NCBI GenBank assembly: GCA_031127075.1
Contig: JARIFA010000001.1
Coordinates: forward strand, 1-64,000
DNA from: Gemmatimonadota bacterium
Lineage (GTDB): Bacteria; Gemmatimonadota; Gemmatimonadetes; Gemmatimonadales; Gemmatimonadaceae
Direction: 5' to 3'
Length of the DNA stretch: 64,000 nt
Shown here: piece by piece, positions 39,295 to 49,432 of the stretch
How positions within the stretch are numbered: position 1 is the first letter of the stretch
Layout of the letters: every line of letters starts with the position of its first letter
Notes under the pieces: generated by a model
Told to the model about the DNA's origin: nothing
Database searches by the model: none
The model's input: only the letters and a program-made list of their open reading frames with translations
Program-made: the position numbers and the translations under genes

Positions 39295-41001
39295 ATGACC
39301 TCGCCATCCCCGACCCCGAACGACCGCCGCGACTTCCTCGCCCGCCTCGGCGCGATCGGCGGCACGACCACGCTCTTCCCCGGCGTCCTCTGGGCGAAGC
39401 TCGCCGAAGGCGCGGAGCTCACCGACGCGACGATCGTCGCCGCGGCCGAAGTCGCGGGCGTCAGTTTCACGGCCGAGGAACGAGCGCAGATGCTCGAGGG
39501 ACTCGGCCGACAGACGCGCCAGCTCGACGCGCTGCACCGCATCCCCCTGGAGAACGCCGTCGCGCCGGCCCTGCTCTTCTCGCCGCTCCCGCGCGCCGAC
39601 GCCGTCCCCTCCGGTCCGCAGCATCCGATTGTCGCGTCGCGCCAGCCGGCGCATCCGCGCCCGTCCGCGCTCGAGGACCTCGCCTTCGCACCACTCACCA
39701 CCCTCGCCGACCTGGTACGGCGCCGGGAGGTGAGCAGCACCGAGCTGACGACGATGTACCTCGCGCGGCTCGAGCGGCTCGATCCGATGCTCCTCTGCGT
39801 GACAACGCTCACCCGCGAGCGCGCGATGACGCAGGCCGCAGCGGCCGACCGCGAGATCCGCGCAGGACGCTCTCGGGGCCCGTTGCACGGCATCCCGTGG
39901 GGGGCGAAGGACCTTCTCGCGGTCAGCGACTATCCGACGACCTGGGGCACAGCGCCGTACCGCGCCCAGCGGTTCGACACCGATGCGACGGTCGTGCAGC
40001 GCCTCGATGCGGCCGGCGCGGTGCTCATCGCCAAGCTCACCCTCGGCGAGCTCGCGCAGGGGGACCGCTGGTACGGCGGGATGACGCGCAATCCGTGGAA
40101 GCTCGAGCAGGGCGCCTCGGGCTCCTCCGCCGGCCCGGGCTCCGCGACCGCCGCCGGTTGCGTCGGCTTCTCGATCGGATCGGAGACGCTGGGCTCGATC
40201 TCGTCGCCGAGCACGCGGAACGGCGTGACGGGGCTGCGCCCGACGTTCGGTCGGGTGCCGCGCACCGGCGCGATGGCGCTCAGTTGGTCGATGGACAAGC
40301 TCGGACCGATGTGCCGTTCCGTCGAGGATTGCGCGCTCGTCTTCAGCGCGCTCCACGGCCCTGATGGCGCCGACCAGACGGTGCACGCCGCGCCGTTCAA
40401 TTGGGACGGAGACGCGCCGCTTCGCGGCCTTCGGGTGGGCGTGGTGCAGTCGGCGTTCGACGCACCGATCGACCGGCATCCCACCAAGCCATTCGACGAG
40501 GCGGCGCTGCAGGTGCTCCGCGGACTGGGGCTCGAGCTGATTCCGGTGGAACTCCCGACGTTCGACTACGACGCGCTACGGATCATCCTCACGGCGGAGG
40601 CGGGCGCCGCATTCGACGAACTCACACGGAGCGGTCGCGTGCGCGAGATGGCGCAGCAGCACACCGGCGCCTGGCCCAACACGTTCCGCACGAGCCGTTT
40701 CATCCCGGCCGTCGACTATCTCAACGCCAACCGCGCTCGCACCCTCGCGATCCGCGCGTGGGACGCCCTGATGCAGTCGGTGGACGTGATCGTCACGCCG
40801 ACGAATGGCGGCGCCCAGCTCACCGCGACGAACCTGACCGGACATCCGGCGGTGATACTGCCGCACGGGTTCCGCGCCGACGGGACCCCCGTCTCGCTCA
40901 CCTTCCTCGGGCGACTCTTCGGGGAGGAGGCGCTGTTGCGCGTGGCGCACGCGTATCAGCGCGCAACCGACTTCCACACGAGGCACCCGGCGTTGGGGTG
41001 A
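39295..41001 (+). CDS. Amidase signature family protein, possible Tat signal
   Basis: GIPWGAKDL, GASGSSAGPGSATAAGCVGFSIGSETLGSISSPS amidase signature; N-terminal NDRRDFLARLG. Confidence 0.92.
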   Translation: MTSPSPTPNDRRDFLARLGAIGGTTTLFPGVLWAKLAEGAELTDATIVAAAEVAGVSFTAEERAQMLEGLGRQTRQLDALHRIPLENAVAPALLFSPLPRADAVPSGPQHPIVASRQPAHPRPSALEDLAFAPLTTLADLVRRREVSSTELTTMYLARLERLDPMLLCVTTLTRERAMTQAAAADREIRAGRSRGPLHGIPWGAKDLLAVSDYPTTWGTAPYRAQRFDTDATVVQRLDAAGAVLIAKLTLGELAQGDRWYGGMTRNPWKLEQGASGSSAGPGSATAAGCVGFSIGSETLGSISSPSTRNGVTGLRPTFGRVPRTGAMALSWSMDKLGPMCRSVEDCALVFSALHGPDGADQTVHAAPFNWDGDAPLRGLRVGVVQSAFDAPIDRHPTKPFDEAALQVLRGLGLELIPVELPTFDYDALRIILTAEAGAAFDELTRSGRVREMAQQHTGAWPNTFRTSRFIPAVDYLNANRARTLAIRAWDALMQSVDVIVTPTNGGAQLTATNLTGHPAVILPHGFRADGTPVSLTFLGRLFGEEALLRVAHAYQRATDFHTRHPALG

Positions 41002-41064
41002 TGCCGCGGGTCGGACGGCCCACGCGACCGTCAGGTCACCGGAAGAGGCGCCGCCGCTAAGGCA

Positions 41065-41094
41065 AGCTCGGACGAGCTCAGCCGCGTCCGAGCT
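41065..41094. terminator. Hairpin overlapping the stop codon of the TIGR01777 gene
   Basis: AGCTCGGACG-N10-CGTCCGAGCT perfect inverted repeat. Confidence 0.45.
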
Positions 41095-42469
41095 CGAACC
41101 GGAGCGCCTGCTCGAGGGTCGGGTGGGCGAACCGGAACCCCGACGCCTCCAGCACAGTCGGCCGCACGCGCTGGCTCGCCAGCACCGTCCCCTGCGCCAT
41201 CTCGCCGAAGAGCGCCCGCAGCGCGACCGCGGGCACCGGGGCGAGCGCGGGGCGCCGTAGCACGCGCGCGAGCGTGCGCGTGAACTCGGCGTTCGTCACC
41301 GGCGCGGGCGCGACGGCGTTCACCGGCCCTTGCAGCGCCGGTGTCTGCAGCACGTGGTGGATCGCCCCGACGAGATCCTCGCGCGAGATCCAGCTCATCC
41401 ACTGCCGCCCGCTGCCGAGGCGACCGCCGACACCCAGCTGGAAGGGGAGCAACATCTTGGCGAGCGCGCCGCCCGCGGGATTGAGCACGATGCCGATGCG
41501 AAGGTTGACCACGCGAATCCCCGCGTCGCGAGCCGGCGCCGTGGCGTCCTCCCACGCGCGTCCGACCTCGGCGAGGAAATCGTCCCCCGTCGCGCTCGAC
41601 TCGTCGAGCCACTCGTCGCCACGCACGCCGTAGATGCCGATGGCCGATGCCGAGACGAGGACCTCGGGCTTCGTCGCGAGGCGCGCGCAAGTCTCGGCGA
41701 GGAGACGGGTCCCGCGCACGCGGCTCTCGACGATCTCGCGCCGCCGCGCCGCGGTCCATCGGCGGCCGACGTTCTCACCGGCGAGGTGCACCACCGTGTC
41801 GACACCTTCGAGTCCCGCCGCATCGAGCATACCGCGCGCGGGGTCCCATCGCACTGTGGCGCCGGGGCCGCGGCCGATGCCGCGCACCTCGTGCCCGCCG
41901 GTGGTGAGGAACGGGACGAGCGCCGCGCCGACGAACCCGCTCGCGCCGCTCACCGCGATGCGACGCGGGCCGCGGGCCGCGAAGGCCTGATGCCGCGCGA
42001 GGTCGCTCGCGGTGAGCGCGTGGCGCCAGCGCAGCAGGCGGGCGAGCTCACCGGCGGCGAATCGCCCGGCGACGAGGTCGGCGAGCGCCCCGAGCGGGAG
42101 GCGGTAGCGGATGCGATCCTCGAGGACGCTCGTGCCGTCGGGGGCGGGCTCCATCCCATGCTGATGCGTCCACGCGGCGAATGGCCCACGCGTCTGCACA
42201 TCACGGAAACCGCGGCCGGGTGTGTACCCCTCGTGGCGCACGTCCCACCGGAGGGCGAGGGGGCCGAGCGGCACCGCGAGCGAGACCGTCGCGCCGTCGT
42301 GGATGCCGCCGGAGCGCGCGAGGACCCGCGCCGGCATCCAGGCCGGCGTGAGTCGTTCGAAGGCGCCCGGTCGCTCGTGCCAGTCGAAGAGCGCCTGCGC
42401 GCTCACCGGCATCGCTGATCGCGCCACCACCTCCGTCTCCCCGCCGCCCAACCGCACCACCGTCGTCAT
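41078..42469 (-). CDS. TIGR01777 family epimerase with N-terminal SRPBCC-like domain
   Basis: ISGASGFVGAAL-like VSGASGFVGAALVPFL; SASAIGIYG; LRIGIVLNPAGGALAKMLLPFQLGVGGRLGSGRQWMSWI. Confidence 0.92.
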   Translation of the reverse strand: MTTVVRLGGGETEVVARSAMPVSAQALFDWHERPGAFERLTPAWMPARVLARSGGIHDGATVSLAVPLGPLALRWDVRHEGYTPGRGFRDVQTRGPFAAWTHQHGMEPAPDGTSVLEDRIRYRLPLGALADLVAGRFAAGELARLLRWRHALTASDLARHQAFAARGPRRIAVSGASGFVGAALVPFLTTGGHEVRGIGRGPGATVRWDPARGMLDAAGLEGVDTVVHLAGENVGRRWTAARRREIVESRVRGTRLLAETCARLATKPEVLVSASAIGIYGVRGDEWLDESSATGDDFLAEVGRAWEDATAPARDAGIRVVNLRIGIVLNPAGGALAKMLLPFQLGVGGRLGSGRQWMSWISREDLVGAIHHVLQTPALQGPVNAVAPAPVTNAEFTRTLARVLRRPALAPVPAVALRALFGEMAQGTVLASQRVRPTVLEASGFRFAHPTLEQALRFELGRG

Positions 42470-42473
42470 CGGC

Positions 42474-43097
42474 TCACCATTCGTCGGACTGATCGATCAC
42501 GCGCCAGATGTACCAACACGCGATGGTGCGGTACGGTGCCCACGGCGTTCCGATCCGCTCGAGCCGCTCCGGCGTCGGCGTGGTACGAAGGCCGTACAGG
42601 ATCTTTACCCCCTTCTGGATCACGAGGTCGGCGGTCGGGAGGATGTCGAGCCGCCCGAGCCGGAACATCAGGACCATCTGCGTGGTCCAGACGCCGATGC
42701 CGCGAAGCGCTGTAAGGTGCGCCATGACCTCGTCGTCGGGCATCTCGTGGATCCGGTGGATCGGCGAGCGCGGGGAGAGGGCCTGCGTCGCGAGGTCGCG
42801 GAGGTACTCGACCTTCCGCCCCGAGAGCCCGACTTCGCGCAGGGTCTGCTCGGGCGCCTTGAGGAGCTGGCGAGGCGTCGGCGCGGTGCCGCCGAAGCGC
42901 TCCACGAACCGCTTGTAGATGGTCGTCGCAGCGGCGGTGGAGAGTTGCTGGAAGACGATCGACCGGGCGATGTGGTCGAAGTGCGACCCCTCGTCGTGGA
43001 CGCGGAAGCGGCAGGGGCCCTCGTGGTCGATCCAGTCCCGCAGGACGGGGTCGACCGCGCGGAGGTGGGCGACGGCGCGCGCGTGGCGTGGCGGCAT
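42474..43097 (-). CDS. DNA-3-methyladenine glycosylase II-like (HhH-GPD) protein
   Basis: SIVFQQLSTAAATTIYKRF, GLSGRKVEYLRDLA and LTALRGIGVWTTQMVLMF...DILPTADL motifs. Confidence 0.9.
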   Translation of the reverse strand: MPPRHARAVAHLRAVDPVLRDWIDHEGPCRFRVHDEGSHFDHIARSIVFQQLSTAAATTIYKRFVERFGGTAPTPRQLLKAPEQTLREVGLSGRKVEYLRDLATQALSPRSPIHRIHEMPDDEVMAHLTALRGIGVWTTQMVLMFRLGRLDILPTADLVIQKGVKILYGLRTTPTPERLERIGTPWAPYRTIACWYIWRVIDQSDEW

Positions 43098-43119
43098 GCG
43101 GCCAAGCTACCTTCGCGGG

Positions 43120-45444
43120 ATGCGAATCTCCAAAGTCGGCATCATCGGCGCGGGGACGATGGGCGCGGGCATCGCCGCGCTGGCCGCGTCGGTCGGCCTC
43201 CCCGTGGTCCTCCTCGACATCCCGGGCGCGGACGACCCCGCGTCGCCGGATCGGTCCAAGCCGGCCCGCGATGGGCTCGAGCGGATGAAGAAGGCGAAGC
43301 CCGCCGCCTTCATGGAACCGGGCGCGGCTGCGCGCATCACCGTCGGCAACACCGCTGACGACCTCGAGCGCCTCGCCGACTGCGACTGGATTCTCGAAGC
43401 GATCATCGAGCAGCCGGGGCCGAAGCAGGCGCTCTTCGCGCGGCTCGAGGCGATCGCCCCCGACGCGATCGTCACCTCGAACACCTCGGGGATCCCGATG
43501 GCGATCCTCCTCGAGGGGCGCTCCCCGCGCTTCCGCGAGCGGTTCCTCGGCACGCACTACTTCAATCCGCCGCGGTACATGCACCTCCTCGAGCTCATCC
43601 CGACGCCGGAGACGTCGCCGGCGGTGTTCGAGACGATGCGCGCTTTCCAGGAGCGCATCCTCGGCAAGGGGATCGTGACGGCGAAGGATGTGCCGGGCTT
43701 CGTCGCCAACCGCCTCGGGGTGCACGGGATGGTCGTCGCCGCGCGCCTGATGGTGCGGCACGGACTCACCATCCCCGCGGTGGACACCCTGACCGGTGCG
43801 CTCGTCGGCCGCGCGAAGACGGCGACCTTCCGTACCGGCGACCTCTCCGGCCTCGACGTCCTCGTGCACGTGAGCGCCGGGCTCGCCGCGACGACCGGCG
43901 AGGACTTCACACTGCAGCCGTTCGTGCACCAGCTCGTCGCGGCCGGCCGACTCGGCGATAAGACGCGCGCCGGCTTCTACAAGAAGGATGGGAAGTCGAT
44001 CCTCGCGCTCGACTGGACGACGGGCGAGTACCGCGACCAAGGCCGCTTCACGACGCCGGAGATCGACGCGCTGCTCACGCGTCCGACGACGGAGCGCCTC
44101 GCGCAGGCGCTCGACCTGCCGGGCGCACCGGGCGCCTTCCTGCGCGACCTCCTCATCGAGCAGTTCGGCTACGCCTGCACGCTCGCGGGGACCCTCGCCT
44201 ACGACCTCGCGGCGATCGACCGCGCGATGGAGTGGGGCTACGGCTGGGAGCTCGGGCCGTTCCGGGCGATGGATGCGCTCGGGCTCGACCGACTTCGCGC
44301 GGCGATGACGGCGTCGGGGTATCCCGTCCCCGCGCTGCTCGCGCGCGCCGGCGCTTCGTTCTACGAGGACGCCGGCGCGCATGACACCATTCCTGCGCTC
44401 GACGGGCCGGCGCGTATCCCGGTGCCCGTGATCCCGGGCCAAATCTCCCTCGCGCGGCTGCGCCGGCAGGGGGGCGTGCTCCGCGAGAACTCCGAGGCGC
44501 GGCTCCTCGACCTCGGCGACGGCGTGCTCGGGCTCGAGTTCTGCGGGAAGATGAACACCCTCGGCCCCGGCGTGATGGATATGGCCGCGCACGCGCTCGA
44601 GACCGCGAGCGCGGGGCCGTGGCACGGACTCGTGGTCGGCAACGACGATCCGCGGACGTTCACCGCCGGTGCGAACCTGATGGGGGTGAGCCGACTCGTG
44701 CAGGCCGGCGCGTGGACCGAGGTCGAGGCGCTCAGCCGACGCTTCCAGACGATGGTGATGTCGTTCCGGTCCGCGCCGGTGCCGGTGGTGGCCGCGCCGT
44801 TCGGGATCACCTTCGGCGGCGGGTGCGAGCTCTCGATGCACTGCGACCGCATCCAGGCGCACGCCGAGCTGTACATGGGCCTCGTCGAGATCGGCGTCGG
44901 GTTGATCCCCGGCGGCTGCGGCACGAAGGAGCTCGCCTTCCGGTTCACGAAGGCGCTCGAGGCCTACGAGGGGGCCGATCCCTTCGAGGCGGTGAAGCGC
45001 GCCTTCCAGCTCATCGTGCTCGGCAAGACGAGCACCTCCGCACATGAGGCGCGGGCGATCGGCTTCCTGCGGCCGCACGCGGACCGCATCTCGATGAACC
45101 GCGACACGCTGATCGCCGACGCGAAGGCGCGGGTGCTCGACCTCGCGCCCGACTACGTGCCCCCGCCGCCGCGCACGATGACGGCGCTCGGGAGCGCCGG
45201 CGTCGCGAATCTCGACTACGCGCTCTGGTCGTTCCGCGAGGCGGGGCACGCCTCGGCGCACGACGCGCGCATCGGGCACGAGATCGCCGTCGTGCTCTGC
45301 GGTGGCGACGGGCCGGCGCGGCGCGTGACGGAACAGGACCTCCTCGACCTCGAACGCGACGCCTTCCTGCGGCTCCTCGGCACCGCCGAGACGCAGGCGC
45401 GCATCGCGCATATGCTGTCCACCGGCACGCCGCTGCGGAACTGA
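43120..45444 (+). CDS. fadN: 3-hydroxyacyl-CoA dehydrogenase / enoyl-CoA hydratase fusion (FadN-like order)
   Basis: N-terminal VGIIGAGTMGAGIAALAA NAD domain, FLGTHYFNPPRYMHLLELIP; C-terminal crotonase domain GLVEIGVGLIPGGCGTKEL. Confidence 0.92.
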   Translation: MRISKVGIIGAGTMGAGIAALAASVGLPVVLLDIPGADDPASPDRSKPARDGLERMKKAKPAAFMEPGAAARITVGNTADDLERLADCDWILEAIIEQPGPKQALFARLEAIAPDAIVTSNTSGIPMAILLEGRSPRFRERFLGTHYFNPPRYMHLLELIPTPETSPAVFETMRAFQERILGKGIVTAKDVPGFVANRLGVHGMVVAARLMVRHGLTIPAVDTLTGALVGRAKTATFRTGDLSGLDVLVHVSAGLAATTGEDFTLQPFVHQLVAAGRLGDKTRAGFYKKDGKSILALDWTTGEYRDQGRFTTPEIDALLTRPTTERLAQALDLPGAPGAFLRDLLIEQFGYACTLAGTLAYDLAAIDRAMEWGYGWELGPFRAMDALGLDRLRAAMTASGYPVPALLARAGASFYEDAGAHDTIPALDGPARIPVPVIPGQISLARLRRQGGVLRENSEARLLDLGDGVLGLEFCGKMNTLGPGVMDMAAHALETASAGPWHGLVVGNDDPRTFTAGANLMGVSRLVQAGAWTEVEALSRRFQTMVMSFRSAPVPVVAAPFGITFGGGCELSMHCDRIQAHAELYMGLVEIGVGLIPGGCGTKELAFRFTKALEAYEGADPFEAVKRAFQLIVLGKTSTSAHEARAIGFLRPHADRISMNRDTLIADAKARVLDLAPDYVPPPPRTMTALGSAGVANLDYALWSFREAGHASAHDARIGHEIAVVLCGGDGPARRVTEQDLLDLERDAFLRLLGTAETQARIAHMLSTGTPLRN

Positions 45445-45459
45445 GCGCGGCAGGAGCAG

Positions 45460-46638
45460 ATGACGATGCATGACGATGTGGTGATCGTGGCGGCGGCGCG
45501 GAGCGCCGTCGCGCGCGGAAAGGCCGACGGGGCGCTCGCCTCGCTCCACCCGGTGGACCTCTCGGTCGCGGTGATCCGCGAGGTGGTCGGGCGCGCGCGT
45601 GTGCCCGCCGAGCGGATCGACGACGTGATCTGGGGCTGTGCGATGCCCGAAGCGGGTCAGGGGCTCAATCACGCGCGCCTCGCGCTGCTGCGCGCGGGGC
45701 TCCCGGTGGAGGTGAGCGGGATGACCGTGAACCGCTTCTGCTCGAGCGGACTGCAGACCATCGCGCTCGGTGCGCAGGCGATCAAGAGCGGGATGAACGA
45801 CGTGGTGCTCGCGGGCGGCGTCGAGATGATGAGCGCCGTCCCGATGTCCGGCTATCACACACGACTGCATCCCGAGCTCGTCGAGGAGAACATCGGGATG
45901 GGGTTCACGGCGGAGCGGGTCGCCGCGCGCTGGGGGATCACGCGCGAGGCGCAGGATGCCTTCGCGCTCCGGTCGCAGCAGCGGGCGGCGGCGGCGCAGG
46001 CCGCCGGCCGTTTCAAAGCGGAGATCGTGCCGATCGAGGTCGAGCGGGTGCGCTACGCGGGCGCGAAGCGGATCGCCGAGACCGTGACGTTCGCGACGGA
46101 TGAACTCGTGCGCGCCGGCACCACACTCGAGGGGCTCGCGAAGCTCCCCCCCGCGTTCAAGCCCGGCGGGACGGTGACCGCGGGGAACGCCTCACCGCTC
46201 TCGGATGGCGCGGCCGGCGTGCTGATGATGTCGCGCCGGACCGCGGACGAGTTGGGGCTCACCCCGCTCGCGCGCTTCGTCTCGTTCGCGACCGCTGGGG
46301 TCGCGCCCGACGTGATGGGGATCGGGCCGGTGGCGGCGGTGCCGAAGGCGCTCGTGCGGGCCGGGATCCAGCTCCGCGATCTCGATCGGATCGAACTGAA
46401 CGAGGCGTTCGCCGCTCAGGCGTTGGCGGTGATCCGGGATCTCGAGCTGGACGAGCAGAAGCTCAACGTGCACGGAGGGGCGATCGCGCTCGGGCATCCG
46501 CTGGGGGCGAGCGGGGCGAAGCTCACAGTGCAGCTGATCCACGACCTCCGCCGGAACGGGGGCGGTTTGGGGATGGTGACGATGTGCATCGGCGGGGGGA
46601 TGGGGGCGGCGGGGGTTTTCGAGGTGTATCAGGCCTAA
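45460..46638 (+). CDS. fadA: Thiolase family acetyl-CoA acyltransferase
   Basis: [38 protein letters not shown] and CIGGGMGAA motifs. Confidence 0.95.
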   Translation: MTMHDDVVIVAAARSAVARGKADGALASLHPVDLSVAVIREVVGRARVPAERIDDVIWGCAMPEAGQGLNHARLALLRAGLPVEVSGMTVNRFCSSGLQTIALGAQAIKSGMNDVVLAGGVEMMSAVPMSGYHTRLHPELVEENIGMGFTAERVAARWGITREAQDAFALRSQQRAAAAQAAGRFKAEIVPIEVERVRYAGAKRIAETVTFATDELVRAGTTLEGLAKLPPAFKPGGTVTAGNASPLSDGAAGVLMMSRRTADELGLTPLARFVSFATAGVAPDVMGIGPVAAVPKALVRAGIQLRDLDRIELNEAFAAQALAVIRDLELDEQKLNVHGGAIALGHPLGASGAKLTVQLIHDLRRNGGGLGMVTMCIGGGMGAAGVFEVYQA

Positions 46639-46668
46639 GTTGCTGCGGGAAAACACGTTAGAAGTGCA

Positions 46669-46697
46669 GCTGGAGGCTGAAGGCTGGAGGCTGGAAG
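46669..46697. repeat. Degenerate heptad repeat (GGYTKRA)
   Basis: GCTGGAG GCTGAAG GCTGGAG GCTGGAA GC. Confidence 0.75.
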
Positions 46698-46761
46698 CGA
46701 CGGCGGTACCGCCTCAGCGGGGCGGAGGAACCTCGGCGCCCCAAGCCGGCGTTCGTTCTGC

Positions 46762-47082
46762 ATGAACATCGACCGCAACACCGCCATGCTGCGCGCCGCA
46801 AAGCTCGAAGAGATCGAGCAAGAGATTCGCGCGCGCACCCCGCGCGCATCGGCGCGCCTCCACGTGTCGCTGTCGAATCCGCCGATCCGCACGGTCTATC
46901 AGACGCAGATGCGCATCAGCGGGAAGCGGGACGACGTCCTCGACTTCACCGCCGCGCTCTACGACGAGGTGAAGGGGATGGTGCGGCCCGACGGTTCGTT
47001 ACCTCTCTCGGTGCAGGCGATCGAGAGCGAGAGCACCGAGCATCTGCAGCTGCTCCTCGTCCGCGATCTCTACGAGGGCTGA
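46762..47082 (+). CDS. Small hypothetical protein (106 aa)
   Basis: ORF with plausible composition downstream of fadA; no recognised family. Confidence 0.6.
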   Translation: MNIDRNTAMLRAAKLEEIEQEIRARTPRASARLHVSLSNPPIRTVYQTQMRISGKRDDVLDFTAALYDEVKGMVRPDGSLPLSVQAIESESTEHLQLLLVRDLYEG

Positions 47083-47166
47083 GCGGGCTGACGGCGCCGT
47101 ACGCGGCGCCTCGCACCAGCCCCGGCACCGGCACCGGCACCGCGCGTAGGACGCGCGGCGCGACCG

Positions 47167-47622
47167 TCAACGCAACGCGAGCAGTTCCGCCTCGCTGAAC
47201 GGCTTCGTCCGCCCCTTCGTCTTCGCCCGCACACGGGCGATGTCCGCCACCGTCACGGGCGACGCGCGATTCCCCCAGTTCGTCCGGATGTAGGTGAGCA
47301 CCGCCGCGAGCTCGGCGTCGGTCATCGCGACGCCGGTGCCGTACGGCAACATCATCCCGTTGTACGACGCACCACTCACCGTGAGCGGTCCCTGCAGTCC
47401 GTGCAGCAGGATCGCGATCGGTCGGTCCACAGGACCAGTGACCCACGACGAGCCGGCCAGCGGTGGGAAGGCGCCGGGGATTCCCACGCCGGTCGTCTGA
47501 TGACAGGGGGTGCAGCGGGCGAACACCGCCGCACCGGTGGGCGCCGCCTGCGCGTGGAGGCACGCGGCGGACAGCCCGAAGAGCAGCAGGACGGCACGGA
47601 GCGGCGGATGGGCGACGGACAT
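47167..47622 (-). CDS. c-type cytochrome (class I)
   Basis: Signal peptide; CTPCHQ haem-binding motif; C-terminal MTDAELAAVLTYIRTNWGN. Confidence 0.92.
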   Translation of the reverse strand: MSVAHPPLRAVLLLFGLSAACLHAQAAPTGAAVFARCTPCHQTTGVGIPGAFPPLAGSSWVTGPVDRPIAILLHGLQGPLTVSGASYNGMMLPYGTGVAMTDAELAAVLTYIRTNWGNRASPVTVADIARVRAKTKGRTKPFSEAELLALR

Positions 47623-47731
47623 CGGTGGCACCTCGATTCGGAGTCTTCGAGATGAAACCCCGGAGTCGCCTGCGAGAGCCCTGAGCTCGATTGCTAGCGC
47701 ATGCGTGGGCGTCGGTCGTGCCGACGCCCGC

Positions 47732-48271
47732 TCACTCAGGCCAGGTCGCGTACCCTTGGGCCGCGAGGATCGCGCGCGCCGCGGTCGCCGACGTCGCGAC
47801 CTTCACGAACGGCAGCAGCTCGCCGCGGGGCACGTTGCGATTGATCAGCGCCTGCCCGCAGACGATGACCTGCACCCCCGCCTGGTTGAGCGCCTCCAGC
47901 ATCGCGATGCTCGCGTTGTCCTGTCCCGTCGCCGCCTTGTAGGCCGCGTTGGTGAGGAGCGACCGCGTCGCCGTCCCGTGCACGATGATGGCGAGCTTCA
48001 CATTCTGCCGCGGCACCCCCTGCAGGTCCATCTGCCGGAGGAGCCCCGCCGGCCGCCGGAATCCCGCGACCGCCTCGGCGGGGTCCGTCGGTCCCACCGT
48101 GACATCCCACGAGACCTTGTAGACGAGATCCGTCGGCGCGGCGAAGGTCGGGGCTGTCACCTCCGGGCCATCGGCCATCCGGCGCAGGAGATCCGCACCG
48201 CCCTGCGCCTCCGCTGTCGAAGGTGAGAGGAGCGCAGCGAGCAGCGGGATGGCGGAGCAGAAGCGTCGCAT
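47732..48271 (-). CDS. DsrE family periplasmic protein
   Basis: Signal peptide MRRFCSAIPLLAALLSPSTAEAQG; KLAIIVHG...GVQVIVCGQALINRNVPRGELLP. Confidence 0.8.
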   Translation of the reverse strand: MRRFCSAIPLLAALLSPSTAEAQGGADLLRRMADGPEVTAPTFAAPTDLVYKVSWDVTVGPTDPAEAVAGFRRPAGLLRQMDLQGVPRQNVKLAIIVHGTATRSLLTNAAYKAATGQDNASIAMLEALNQAGVQVIVCGQALINRNVPRGELLPFVKVATSATAARAILAAQGYATWPE

Positions 48272-48345
48272 CGTGATGGACCTGGCTGAAAAGGGTGAGG
48301 ACGGGTGTCGCGAACATCTCGGGGAAGGGACCACGGTACGCACGC

Positions 48346-49428
48346 CTACCCCGCCGCGGCGCGCTCGCCCATCGTCGCCAGCAGCCCCACCGCCTCGCCG
48401 AGTCGGGCGAAGCGTGCATCGGTCGTCAGGCCTTTTCGGTACCGGGCGAAGATCTGCTGTGCGATGACCGCGATCTTGAACACCCCGAAGGCGTGATAAA
48501 ACGCCATCGGCCGCATCGAGCGACCTGACCGCGCGAGATACCGCGCCCAGAGCTCGGCGCGCGTGAGGTTGCCGGGGAGCGCTGTCATCCCGAGGCCGAG
48601 CGTGCGGAAGGCGGGAGGGTCGCCAGCCTCCACCCAATACCCCAGCGCCGTGCCGACGTCGAGCAACGGATCACCGACGGTCGCCATCTCCCAGTCGAGG
48701 ACCGCGACGATGCGGGCGGGATCGGCGGGATCGAGGACGAGGTTGTCGTACTTGTAGTCGTTGTGGACGAGACAGGCCCCCGATTCCGACGGCTGGTTCG
48801 CGCGCAGCCAGGCGGCGAGCGCGTCCATCGCCGGCACCGCATCGGTGCGTGCGCGCTCCCACCGCTCGGTCCACCCGTCCACCTGTCGCGCGACGTAGCC
48901 CATCGGCTTGCCGAGACAGGCGATCGCCGGGTCAGCGGGTGTCGCGCCGTGGATCGCGATCAACGTCTCGACGAAGGCGTGCGAGAGCGCGGTGAAGTGC
49001 GCGGGGGTGAGATCGGGTGGCGGCGTGGCGCCACGCAGGATGCGGCCCGCGATGTGCGTCATCACATAGAACGGCGCACCGAGGACGTCGGGATCCTCGC
49101 AGACGGCGAGGGGCTCCGGCGCGGGAACACCACGGAACACGAGTGCGCCGAGGACTCGCGCTTCACGCGGCATATCGTGGGCCACCCCACCCGGCAGCGC
49201 GCCGAGCGGCGGACGGCGCAGCACGGCCTCCCCACGCTCGGTGCGGAGGTGATACGTCAGATTCGAGAAGCCGCCCGGAAAGCGCGTCAGCGCCACGACC
49301 GGTCCGAGGTGCGGAAGGGTCGAGGCGAGCCACGCCGCGAGCGGGGCGAGCGGGACCGCCGGATCGATCTCAGCCGACGCGCGTGCGTGCGCCGACGCCA
49401 CACCGTCTGAAGGTCCACCCGTCGTCAT
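48346..49428 (-). CDS. Phosphotransferase (APH) family protein, acyl-CoA dehydrogenase-associated type
   Basis: CLVHNDYKYDNLVLDP, AVLDWEMATVGDPLLDVGTALGYW. Confidence 0.92.
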   Translation of the reverse strand: MTTGGPSDGVASAHARASAEIDPAVPLAPLAAWLASTLPHLGPVVALTRFPGGFSNLTYHLRTERGEAVLRRPPLGALPGGVAHDMPREARVLGALVFRGVPAPEPLAVCEDPDVLGAPFYVMTHIAGRILRGATPPPDLTPAHFTALSHAFVETLIAIHGATPADPAIACLGKPMGYVARQVDGWTERWERARTDAVPAMDALAAWLRANQPSESGACLVHNDYKYDNLVLDPADPARIVAVLDWEMATVGDPLLDVGTALGYWVEAGDPPAFRTLGLGMTALPGNLTRAELWARYLARSGRSMRPMAFYHAFGVFKIAVIAQQIFARYRKGLTTDARFARLGEAVGLLATMGERAAAG

Positions 49429-49432
49429 CGAG

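Noticed and set aside
42466-45870. 1134-aa minus-strand ORF
   Set aside because: Antisense to fadN and spanning the AlkA-like gene out of frame; no domain signal.
48346-49428. APH-family protein as aminoglycoside resistance
   Set aside because: Belongs to the acyl-CoA dehydrogenase-associated phosphotransferase group and lies next to an acyl-CoA dehydrogenase.
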